NCBI GenBank assembly: GCA_012523895.1
Contig: JAAYSZ010000034.1
Span: forward strand, 1 to 64,000
Reading direction: 5' to 3'
Length of the DNA stretch: 64,000 bases
Source of the DNA: Erysipelotrichaceae bacterium
GTDB taxonomy: Bacteria > Bacillota_I > Bacilli_A > Erysipelotrichales > Erysipelotrichaceae
Shown: positions 52,818 to 59,978 of the stretch, one piece after another
Position numbering within the stretch: position 1 is the first letter of the stretch
How the letters are laid out: each line of letters begins with the position of its first letter
Position numbers and translations under genes: made by a program
The notes under the pieces: generated by a model
Databases searched by the model: none
Told to the model about the DNA's origin: nothing
Seen by the model: only the letters and a program-made list of their open reading frames with translations

Positions 52818-53832
52818 AGATTTCTCTACCAACTGCTTTAGCTACTTTTTTTGCTTTTTCAACTAAACACTTAAATTTCTCTGGTTTTAATGATTGAGCA
52901 CCATCACTCCAAGCACATTCTGGATTATCATGTACTTCAATAAGTAGTCCATCAGCTCCAGCTGCAATAGCACCAAGTGAACTTGCTTCTACAAGTTTCC
53001 AATCACCTGTTGCATGAGATGGATCTATTATTATAGGCAAATGTGTTTTTTCTTTAATAATAGGAATTACTGCAAGATCTAATGTGTTTCTTGTATAATT
53101 TTCAAATGTTCTAATTCCTCTTTCACAAAGAATAACATTTGGATTCCCTGATGCCATTATATATTCAGCACTCATTATCCATTCTTCAATAGTAGCGCTT
53201 AGCCCTCTTTTTAATAAGATAGGTTTATTAATTTTCCCAACAGCTTTTAATAAATCAAAATTTTGCATGTTTCTAGCTCCAATTTGAACTAAATCAACAT
53301 GTTCAATAAACTCATCAATCTTATCAGCACTCATTAGTTCACTTACAATTGGTAAACCAGTAATTTCTCTAGCTTCTACTAAATCCATTATTCCTTCATA
53401 TCCTAATCCTTGAAATGCATAAGGAGATGTTCTTGGTTTGTATGCTCCGCCTCTTAACATACTTCCCCCAGCTTCTTTAACTGCCTTTGCAATATTTATA
53501 ATTTCTTCTTTTCCTTCAACAGAACAAGGTCCACCAATCATTACAATTGGATTATCTCCACCAACCTTAATACCACCAACATCTACTATAGAATCATTTG
53601 GATGAAACATTCTATTAACTAACTTATAAGGTGCTGCTATTCTATTAACATTTTCTACCCATGGATTTGCCTTTATTCTTCTATCATCTATCTTTGCAGT
53701 GTCTCCTACTAAACCAAAGACATTAAAATTATCTCCATGAATAATGTTTACTTGTAAACCTTCTTTTTCAAATTGGTTTATCAGCGAGTCTATTTCGCTT
53801 TGTGGTGCATCTTTCCTTAATGTGATAATCAT
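52807..53832 (-). CDS. aroF: 3-deoxy-7-phosphoheptulonate synthase, T. maritima type
   Basis: First enzyme of the shikimate pathway, PEP plus erythrose-4-phosphate to DAHP, 341 aa. Residues 1-70 are a ferredoxin-like regulatory domain (MIITLRKDAPQSEIDSLI), which in the T. maritima enzyme binds Tyr or Phe for feedback inhibition. The barrel has MIGGPCSVEGKEEI, MLRGGAYKPRTSPYAFQG, QIGARNMQNFDLL and IIDPSHATGDW. It starts 4 bp inside the aroEK stop. It gives the operon a second layer of Tyr/Phe control in addition to the leader peptide. Confidence 0.94.
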   Translation of the reverse strand: MIITLRKDAPQSEIDSLINQFEKEGLQVNIIHGDNFNVFGLVGDTAKIDDRRIKANPWVENVNRIAAPYKLVNRMFHPNDSIVDVGGIKVGGDNPIVMIGGPCSVEGKEEIINIAKAVKEAGGSMLRGGAYKPRTSPYAFQGLGYEGIMDLVEAREITGLPIVSELMSADKIDEFIEHVDLVQIGARNMQNFDLLKAVGKINKPILLKRGLSATIEEWIMSAEYIMASGNPNVILCERGIRTFENYTRNTLDLAVIPIIKEKTHLPIIIDPSHATGDWKLVEASSLGAIAAGADGLLIEVHDNPECAWSDGAQSLKPEKFKCLVEKAKKVAKAVGREIYES

Positions 53833-55061
53833 AAATTTATCTCCATTTCAATTTGTTTAATTGCATCAATTGCATCTTTATTATTTTCTATAATATAATC
53901 ACTATATTTTTTATATAAAGGTAATCTTTCTTTATACAGCCTTATTAAATCATCCTTATTTTGAGTAAGTGGTCTTTTATCATTAAGATAAATATTTTCT
54001 ATATCCCTATCTAAATAAATAATTACTCCATTTTTTCTTAAATAATTAATATTTTCAATATCTTTTATAATCCCACCGCCACAAGATATTATACAGCTAC
54101 TTTTATCTTGTAATGATTTAATAACATTTTTCTCAATTTCTCTAAATTTTTCTTCTCCATATAATTTAAAGATATCTTTTATTTCCATATTTGTTTCTTT
54201 TTCAATTAATTCATCAGTATCCTTAAATTCCATATTCAATTTTGTCGATAACATTTTACCTATTGTACTTTTACCAGAACCTGGCATTCCTATAAGTACA
54301 ATATTTCTTTTATCATTAACAATTTTATTGATTACTTCTTTGATTTTATAATCTTCAATCTTTATATCATCAAAGAATTCTACAGCTTTAACTCCTTGAG
54401 CTACAAGCATATCAATTCCACCTACAGCTTTAATATTATGGTTTATTGCATCAACCAATAATTTTGTTCTAAAAGGATTATATATAATATCAACTACTAC
54501 TTCTAAACCCTTAAACTTACTTATATCAATTACACTTTCATCCATATTAGGATACATACCAACCGGTGTTGTGTTGATAATACAATTTATATTTGATAAG
54601 TTATATAAATCTTCATAAGAAATTGTATTTTCCTTATTACTTGAACTAACTAAATAAATATTTTTAGTTTTAAATGTTTCTACAACACTTTTAACTGCTT
54701 TACTAGATCCTCCACTTCCAAGTATTGCAACATTTTTATTATCTAAATTTATATCATTATTTTTTAATAACCACATAAATCCATCATAATCACTATTGTG
54801 ACCTATAAGCTTACCATTAAAATTTTTAATACAGTTTATAGCTTTAATTTTTTTAGCTGCTTCACTTAACTCATCTAAATATGGAATAACTTTTTCTTTA
54901 TAAGGTATTGTTACATTTAAAGAATCAAAGTTTTTTTCTTTTAATAACTTAATCATTTCTTCTTTTGTTAAGTCATATAACTTATATTCTTTATCAATAA
55001 TGCTTTTATGGATAATTGGAGAATAGCTATGTCCTAAAGGATGTCCTATTAATCCTCGCAT
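53829..55061 (-). CDS. aroE/aroK: Fused shikimate dehydrogenase and shikimate kinase
   Basis: 410 aa with two consecutive pathway enzymes in one chain. Residues 1-240 are AroE (LIGHPLGHSYSPIIHK, NVTIPYKEKVIPYLD with the Lys, AILGSGGSSKAVK NAD(P) site, GGIDMLVAQG). Residues about 250-410 are AroK (IVLIGMPGSGKSTIGKML Walker A, DTDELIEKE, ISCGGGII, RPLTQNKDDL). The linker is short. Such AroE-AroK fusions are known in a few Bacillota and allow direct handover of shikimate. The frame is continuous with no shift. Confidence 0.92.
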   Translation of the reverse strand: MRGLIGHPLGHSYSPIIHKSIIDKEYKLYDLTKEEMIKLLKEKNFDSLNVTIPYKEKVIPYLDELSEAAKKIKAINCIKNFNGKLIGHNSDYDGFMWLLKNNDINLDNKNVAILGSGGSSKAVKSVVETFKTKNIYLVSSSNKENTISYEDLYNLSNINCIINTTPVGMYPNMDESVIDISKFKGLEVVVDIIYNPFRTKLLVDAINHNIKAVGGIDMLVAQGVKAVEFFDDIKIEDYKIKEVINKIVNDKRNIVLIGMPGSGKSTIGKMLSTKLNMEFKDTDELIEKETNMEIKDIFKLYGEEKFREIEKNVIKSLQDKSSCIISCGGGIIKDIENINYLRKNGVIIYLDRDIENIYLNDKRPLTQNKDDLIRLYKERLPLYKKYSDYIIENNKDAIDAIKQIEMEINL

Positions 55062-56158
55062 AATATCTTACTCCAATCTTGACCATATCTTGTAACTAAT
55101 AAATCCATTAATACTATTGCAATCATACTATCAACAACAACCCTTGCTCTATGTATAATTGCAGGATCATGTCTTCCAGTTATTTCTAAGGTAGTATTTT
55201 CCATACTTTCCATATTGATACTGTTTTGACTTTGTGCTATTGAAGAAGTTGGTTTAACAACTGATTTTATTACAAGTGGCATTCCATTTGTAATTCCACC
55301 ATTTATTCCACCATTTCTATTTGTAGTAGTAACTACTTTATTATCAACTACTCTAAATTCATCATTAGCATTAGAACCTTTTAAATTTGCAAAGTTAAAT
55401 CCTTCTCCAAATTCAACTCCTTTTATAGCTCCTATACCAAATAAAGCTTTTGATATCATTCCTTCAACACTGTTAAACAGTGGGTCTCCTAAGCCTGCAG
55501 GAAGGTTTAATACAACTGTTTCTAATATTCCTCCTAATGAATCAAGATTAAGTCTAGCATTGTCAATTTCTTCTTTCATTTTCTTTTCAATTTTTTCATT
55601 TAATACCGCAAAATCCTTATTATTTAATATTTCAAATTGCTTCATTATGTTATCTTTGTCAAACTCATCATCTTCAAATTTATAAAGTTTTTTAATATGA
55701 GTTGCAATATGTATATCTTTTTCTTTTAAAGCTAATGTACATATTGCTCCAATTGCAACTATTGCGGCAGTTAATCTTCCGCTAAAATGTCCTCCACCTC
55801 TATAATCTTGATATGAATAATATTTTATTTTAGCACTATAATCCGCATGTCCAGGTCTAGGAACATCTTTAATCTTACTGTAATCTTTTGATCTAGTATC
55901 CTTGTTTTTAATGATTATTGTTAAAGGTGTACCTGTTGTATATCCATTAAATACACCACTAACAATATTAGGAATATCTTCTTCTTGTCTTAAAGTTGAT
56001 ATTAAGCCCTTTGCTCTTCTTTTACTCATTTGATTTTCAATGAAGTCTTCATCAATTTTAATACCTGAAGGTAATCCATCTATTGTAGCTCCAATTAATG
56101 AACCATGGGATTCACCAAACAAAGTAAATGTTACATTATTTCCAATTGTGTTTTTCAT
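55049..56158 (-). CDS. aroC: Chorismate synthase
   Basis: FMN-dependent enzyme converting EPSP to chorismate, 369 aa. TFTLFGESHGSLIGATIDG at the start, RPGHADYSAKIKY, YRGGGHFSGRLTAAIV (the clostridial variant of the GGGRSSARETA site) and ITGRHDPAIIHRARVVV with the conserved His/Arg. Overlaps aroEK by 13 bp and aroB by 4 bp. All seven shikimate steps are thereby covered in the operon. Confidence 0.94.
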   Translation of the reverse strand: MKNTIGNNVTFTLFGESHGSLIGATIDGLPSGIKIDEDFIENQMSKRRAKGLISTLRQEEDIPNIVSGVFNGYTTGTPLTIIIKNKDTRSKDYSKIKDVPRPGHADYSAKIKYYSYQDYRGGGHFSGRLTAAIVAIGAICTLALKEKDIHIATHIKKLYKFEDDEFDKDNIMKQFEILNNKDFAVLNEKIEKKMKEEIDNARLNLDSLGGILETVVLNLPAGLGDPLFNSVEGMISKALFGIGAIKGVEFGEGFNFANLKGSNANDEFRVVDNKVVTTTNRNGGINGGITNGMPLVIKSVVKPTSSIAQSQNSINMESMENTTLEITGRHDPAIIHRARVVVDSMIAIVLMDLLVTRYGQDWSKILCED

Positions 56159-57156
56159 ATAATCAATTCCTTTAACTCTTCTAGAGATATATCTTTTAAC
56201 TCTGCTTTACCTATTTCATTTACTTCTACAATTGTAATACTATTTTTATTTGTTTTTTTATCTTTTAAAGCATATTCATAAACTTTATCAGGACTTGCAT
56301 CATTTTCTATTGGTAAATTTAGCTTTAATAGAATCTTTTTTAATCTTTCTTTAATATCTTCATTTTTTAAGATTTTCATCATTCCCATTCCAACACATTC
56401 ACCATGATAATAATCTTTTAATCCATAATAACTTTCATATGCATGACCTATAGTATGTCCAAAGTTTAATATTTTCCTTAAACCCATTTCCTTTTCGTCT
56501 TTTTCTACTACATCTTTTTTTACTAGAAGTGATCTATAAATTATTTCATCTATATTATCTTTAATATTTCCTTGTTCAAATAATTCAAATGATTTAGGAT
56601 CTCTTATTAATCCATGTTTTATAGCTTCCACAAGGCCTTCATTATAGTGTCTTTCACTTAGTGTATCTAATACATTTAAATCAATTATTACTTTTTTAGG
56701 TTGCCAGAAAGATCCTACACTATTTTTATAATCATTAATGTTTATCGCAACTTTTCCTCCAATACTACTATCTATTTGAGATAAAGTTGTAGTTGGAATA
56801 TTTACAAAGTCAATTCCTCTCATATAAGTTGAAGCCACAAAACCTGCTAAATCACCAACAACCCCTCCACCTAATGCTATAACTAAATCATTTCTATTAA
56901 AGTTATTATTAAGCATTTCTTTTAAACAATATTCATATGTTTTAATACTTTTTGATGATTCTCCTTGTTTAACAATAACTTCATTAGATAACTTGCATTG
57001 TGATTTTACTGTTTCTAAATATTTTTTAGGAACACCTTCATCTGTAATAATCATTACTTTTCTATTAAAATCACAATATTTTTTTATATCGTTTAAAGAG
57101 CCTCTTTTTAAAATAATTTGATATGTTCCTTGACTACTATTAACATCTATAATCAT
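56155..57156 (-). CDS. aroB: 3-dehydroquinate synthase
   Basis: Zn- and NAD-dependent cyclisation of DAHP, 333 aa. NAD site VIALGGGVVGDLAGFVAS, VNIPTTTLSQIDSSIGGK and zinc ligands in FGHTIGHAYES and YHGECVGMGM. First structural gene after the attenuator. The ribosome site AGGAGG sits only about 5 nt from the ATG and about 5 nt after the terminator T-run, so transcription readthrough directly sets translation. Confidence 0.95.
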   Translation of the reverse strand: MIIDVNSSQGTYQIILKRGSLNDIKKYCDFNRKVMIITDEGVPKKYLETVKSQCKLSNEVIVKQGESSKSIKTYEYCLKEMLNNNFNRNDLVIALGGGVVGDLAGFVASTYMRGIDFVNIPTTTLSQIDSSIGGKVAININDYKNSVGSFWQPKKVIIDLNVLDTLSERHYNEGLVEAIKHGLIRDPKSFELFEQGNIKDNIDEIIYRSLLVKKDVVEKDEKEMGLRKILNFGHTIGHAYESYYGLKDYYHGECVGMGMMKILKNEDIKERLKKILLKLNLPIENDASPDKVYEYALKDKKTNKNSITIVEVNEIGKAELKDISLEELKELII

Positions 57157-57170
57157 AAATCCTCCTAATT

Positions 57171-57204
57171 AAATAAAAAACCATATGGCAATAATCCATA
57201 TGGT
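57171..57204 (-). terminator. Intrinsic terminator (attenuator) upstream of aroB
   Basis: Perfect 9-bp stem ACCATATGG/CCATATGGT (57204-57196 and 57188-57180), loop ATTATTG, then TTTTTTATTT. The T-run ends about 15 nt before the aroB start codon, so it must be read through for aro expression. The loop and right arm carry TATTGCC, which can pair with GGCAATA at 57242-57236. Confidence 0.85.
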
Positions 57205-57227
57205 ATAAAGTATAAACTCAACTTTTA

Positions 57228-57281
57228 CTAATAGATATTGCCTACAAGTCAAAACGGGCAATTATCTACTAATATGCCCTA
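57228..57281 (-). promoter_or_regulatory. Competing stems of the aro attenuator
   Basis: Segment A, GGGCA (57279-57275, directly after the leader stop), can pair with TGCCC (57260-57256). Segment B, TAGTAGATAATTGCC (57271-57257), can pair with segment C, GGCAATATCTATTA (57242-57229), over about 14 bp with one bulge and one G-T pair. C can also pair with TATTGCC (57193-57187) in the terminator. A:B therefore frees C to break the terminator, while B:C keeps C away and allows it to form. The pairing is read from sequence; the regulation is inferred. Confidence 0.65.
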
Positions 57282-57329
57282 TTATCTAAAATAAAAGTAA
57301 AAATAAGTAACGTTAGTATGTTTTATCAT
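57282..57329 (-). CDS. Leader peptide of the aro attenuator, MIKHTNVTYFYFYFR
   Basis: A 15-codon ORF with TAA stop, behind AGAGG at 5 nt. Six consecutive codons are Tyr-Phe-Tyr-Phe-Tyr-Phe (TAT TTT TAC TTT TAT TTT), in the transcript leader just upstream of the competing stems and terminator. Such aromatic runs are the hallmark of leader peptides sensed by the ribosome, as in pheA or trp of E. coli. A ribosome slowed at the Tyr/Phe codons leaves A free; one that reaches the stop codon covers A. It is too short for standard gene finding. Confidence 0.8.
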   Translation of the reverse strand: MIKHTNVTYFYFYFR

Positions 57330-57347
57330 CTTCTACCTCTTGAAATA

Positions 57348-57376
57348 ATCTTAACCTAGATAAAAAATATTGTAAA
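57348..57376 (-). promoter_or_regulatory. aro operon promoter
   Basis: TTTACA at 57376-57371, 17-bp spacer, TAAGAT at 57353-57348. Predicted +1 near 57341, at the first base of the leader peptide ribosome site (5' UTR about 12 nt). Confidence 0.7.
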
Positions 57377-57426
57377 GTAAATTGTTTCAGAAAATAATGA
57401 AAACATTTTACAAAAATATATTTTTA

Positions 57427-58044
57427 TTAATACTCTTCTATGTGTTTATTTAATAAATTACCAAATAATGATATAGCTTTACCTATTAATATTGCATATA
57501 TTAAAGTTCCTATACCTACTCCAAATATTCGCTTTAATACTATAAATGAAACAATTACAGAAACCACTACACAACTAATATCAAATCCAATTTTCACTTT
57601 TCCAAATTCAGAATTAAGTTTTTTAGCAACTTCATTTGTCGCTCCATTAGCTGGATCCATTATTAAATTCATTCTTACACATAAATATGATCCTAGTGCA
57701 ATTCCTACAACACCTAAAAATAAACAAATCCATTTTTTAATTATTGTATCAACAGGAAAATTAAAAACCACAAATATAATATCTACTAATTTCCCAAATA
57801 CAAAAGAAAACGGTAATTGCATTAATAGTTTTACATCTATTTTTTTCATTAAAACAGCTTGTAATATTATAAATACAATATAAGTATATATTGTTGCATT
57901 TCCAAAACTAGTATTCATTATTTCACTAATTACTAAAATAGGCATATTGATTGGTGCAGTTCCTAAATCTGCAATAACAGAGAAAACTACTCCTATCGCT
58001 AAAATAATTGTTCCTATTGAATAAATCGTAATTCTCTTTGTCAT
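57427..58044 (-). CDS. YczE/YyaS/YitT-like membrane protein, pheA partner
   Basis: 205 aa, about five hydrophobic helices, the DUF6198/YczE family. NMPILVISEIMNTSFGNATIY and LGSYLCVRMNLIMDPANGATNEVAKKL are typical regions; Asn and Asp-Pro in a helix break suggest a substrate path. It overlaps pheA by 4 bp and thus is translationally coupled with it. Members are thought to be small-molecule transporters or regulators but substrates are unknown. The coupling makes phenylalanine or a precursor a possible cargo (inference). Confidence 0.8.
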   Translation of the reverse strand: MTKRITIYSIGTIILAIGVVFSVIADLGTAPINMPILVISEIMNTSFGNATIYTYIVFIILQAVLMKKIDVKLLMQLPFSFVFGKLVDIIFVVFNFPVDTIIKKWICLFLGVVGIALGSYLCVRMNLIMDPANGATNEVAKKLNSEFGKVKIGFDISCVVVSVIVSFIVLKRIFGVGIGTLIYAILIGKAISLFGNLLNKHIEEY

Positions 58045-58868
58045 AAACTACCCCTTTTGTAACATCCTAATACTTTATAATAATTTGCAGTTTTTTCTGC
58101 TTGTTTTAATGTTTCTATAATTTTTGGATCATTTATGTTTCCATCAAAATCTAAATAAAAACAATATTCAAATAATTTACCTTGTATTGGCCTTGATTCA
58201 AGCTTTAATAGGTTTATTCCATTTTTCGCAAATATTTCTAACAATCTAAATAAAGAACCTGGTTCATGTTTTATTACAAACATAGTGCTTATTTTATCCG
58301 CATCTTCACTCACATCTTTATTTTTTGAAACACATAAAAATCTTGTCATGTTATTTTTGTTATCTTGTACATTTTTTAATAATATATCTAATCCATAATA
58401 TTTAGCCGCAAGATAACTAGCTAAAGCAGCTTTACTTTTATCATTTTCTTTTTTTATATATTCAACACTTTTTGCAGTATCTTGATAAGATATTGCTTTT
58501 AAATGAGGATTATTACTAAAAAATTGTGAACACTGTCCTATTACTTCAGGATGACTATAAACCTCTTTAATATCAGATAATTTAGTATCCTTTATAACAA
58601 TTAAATTTTCTTCAATTAAAACATTTATTTCTCCTATCGCAAAAATATCATAATCTTTAAATAAATCATATGTTCGAGATATTATTCCGGTTGTTGTATT
58701 TTCTACAGGTAAAAGTGCATAATCAATTATTCCATCTTCAACATCTTTTACAATGTTAATAAAGTTTGTATAATTTACACCTTCAAAGTCTTTCCCTTTA
58801 AAATAATTATTTACCGCAATTTCACTAAAAGTTCCATTGACTCCTTGATATCCCACTTTTATACTCAT
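58041..58868 (-). CDS. pheA: Prephenate dehydratase with ACT domain
   Basis: Converts prephenate to phenylpyruvate, 275 aa. Catalytic domain residues 1-175 with GYQGVNGTFSEIAVNNYF, LLPVENTTTG and the NNMTRFLCVS motif containing the essential Thr-Arg-Phe. C-terminal ACT domain (about 190-265) has TMFVIKHEPGSLFRLLEIF, NLLKLESRPI, the Phe-binding GSL and ESRP motifs. No chorismate mutase domain is fused. It has its own start region (AGGAGAAAAGC before ATG) and faces the membrane protein gene at 58911. Confidence 0.93.
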   Translation of the reverse strand: MSIKVGYQGVNGTFSEIAVNNYFKGKDFEGVNYTNFINIVKDVEDGIIDYALLPVENTTTGIISRTYDLFKDYDIFAIGEINVLIEENLIVIKDTKLSDIKEVYSHPEVIGQCSQFFSNNPHLKAISYQDTAKSVEYIKKENDKSKAALASYLAAKYYGLDILLKNVQDNKNNMTRFLCVSKNKDVSEDADKISTMFVIKHEPGSLFRLLEIFAKNGINLLKLESRPIQGKLFEYCFYLDFDGNINDPKIIETLKQAEKTANYYKVLGCYKRGSL

Positions 58869-58894
58869 GCTTTTCTCCTAAACTTTACACAAAA

Positions 58895-58903
58895 TGTTAT
58901 AAT
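58895..58903 (+). promoter_or_regulatory. Extended -10 promoter of the 58911 gene, leaderless geometry
   Basis: TGTTATAAT with its last base 7 nt before the ATG at 58911 and no Shine-Dalgarno site. Same layout as 20688-20704. Confidence 0.5.
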
Positions 58904-58910
58904 TCTTTTA

Positions 58911-59459
58911 ATGAAAAATAACCTTTTAAAAAATATATGTATATTTGCTTGTTTAATTATTGTACCATTAATTACACTTAATTTAGCATTTCAAGATGAT
59001 TTATTTAAGTATAATTTCACTTATTTATCTACATTAAACAATACAAAATTTTTATATTACTGTTGGTCTTTTATCACAATAAGTACTGCATCTATATCTA
59101 TACATCTTATTATTAAAAAATACTATCTAATCAAACCTACAAACTTTCAAATTATTCTTCTTTTTTTTATTTTATTTGGTGCATCGCTTGTCCCTTATAG
59201 TGATACAGATAATATATTGTCCTTTCTTCATATTTTTGCAGTCTATATTGCATTAATATATTTTAATTATATTTTATATACTTTATATTATTTTATGACA
59301 TTAATTAATGTAGGTAAATATGAAGGTTATGCTTATATATTTCAATTTACTACTTGTTTTTTTATAAGCATGATATGTGGTAGTATCAATTCTCTAGTAG
59401 AAATAATATATACAATTTCAACTACATTTATACTTGCATCATTATTAATAAAAAAATAA
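58911..59459 (+). CDS. Six-helix membrane protein of unknown function
   Basis: 182 aa from the ATG at 58911 (the frame opens at 58845 but would overlap pheA and read back through the promoter). Six hydrophobic helices of even spacing with short loops, including PYSDTDNILSFLHIFAVYIAL. It resembles DUF998-like integral membrane proteins, whose function is not known. Divergent to pheA. Very hydrophobic, very AT-rich. Confidence 0.65.
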   Translation: MKNNLLKNICIFACLIIVPLITLNLAFQDDLFKYNFTYLSTLNNTKFLYYCWSFITISTASISIHLIIKKYYLIKPTNFQIILLFFILFGASLVPYSDTDNILSFLHIFAVYIALIYFNYILYTLYYFMTLINVGKYEGYAYIFQFTTCFFISMICGSINSLVEIIYTISTTFILASLLIKK

Positions 59460-59486
59460 AAAAAACTGGAAATCCAGTTTTATTTT
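59460..59486. terminator. Bidirectional terminator
   Basis: 9-bp arms AAAACTGGA/TCCAGTTTT with A- and T-runs on both sides, between the convergent membrane protein and the histone-tail-like gene. Confidence 0.8.
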
Positions 59487-59495
59487 ATATAGTTT

Positions 59496-59858
59496 TTAAC
59501 CTTGATATTTTCTACGTGATTCACTTAAGTTATCAACGTAATATCTTACAGTTAATTTTCTAGAAACCTTTGTCTTAGTTTTAGGTTCAAATATGAACTC
59601 ATCACCTTCCAACATGCATTCTAGAACTGCATTACAAGCTGTAGTAACATTACTAACACCAGCTTCAAGCTCTGTTACTAGGTCTCCTGCATTTACTTCA
59701 ATATATAGCCAACCCATGTTATGAGCTTCCCATTTTTTCCAGTTGATTACATCAATATATTCTTGAACTGATTTCTTTGCAACTTTTTTAGCTGGAGCTT
59801 TTTTAGCTGTAGTTTTCTTAGCTGTAGTTTTTTTAGCTTCTTTCTTTACAGTCATGTT
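59496..59858 (-). CDS. Histone H1-tail-like basic protein
   Basis: 120 aa from the ATG at 59858, set by GGGAGGA. Residues 1-30 are a Lys/Ala/Thr tail with KKTTAKKTTAKKAPAKK and AKK repeats like eukaryotic H1 and bacterial HU-tail or HC1/Hc2 proteins. Residues about 30-120 form a separate globular domain (VQEYIDVINWKKWEAHNMGW, then LECMLEGDEFIFEPKTKTK and YVDNLSESRRKYQ) with no known family. The tail would bind DNA or RNA non-specifically; the domain might recognise another partner. Its own short transcription unit suggests high expression. Confidence 0.7.
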   Translation of the reverse strand, partial: NMTVKKEAKKTTAKKTTAKKAPAKKVAKKSVQEYIDVINWKKWEAHNMGWLYIEVNAGDLVTELEAGVSNVTTACNAVLECMLEGDEFIFEPKTKTKVSRKLTVRYYVDNLSESRRKYQG

Positions 59859-59978
59859 AGATCCTCCCTTCTTCATACTTAACCCTGAAGTATAACGATA
59901 TTATATATTAAAACTAGTGAGATTGTAAACTTTTGAGTGAATAAACGATATAATATAAGTATTAAAAAGAGGAAATAT

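Noticed and set aside
57171..57376. T-box or TRAP control of the aro operon
   Set aside because: There is no T-box signature (no TGGNACCGCG-like antiterminator stretch, no specifier loop layout) and no series of GAG/TAG triplets. The Tyr/Phe-rich leader ORF explains the region better.
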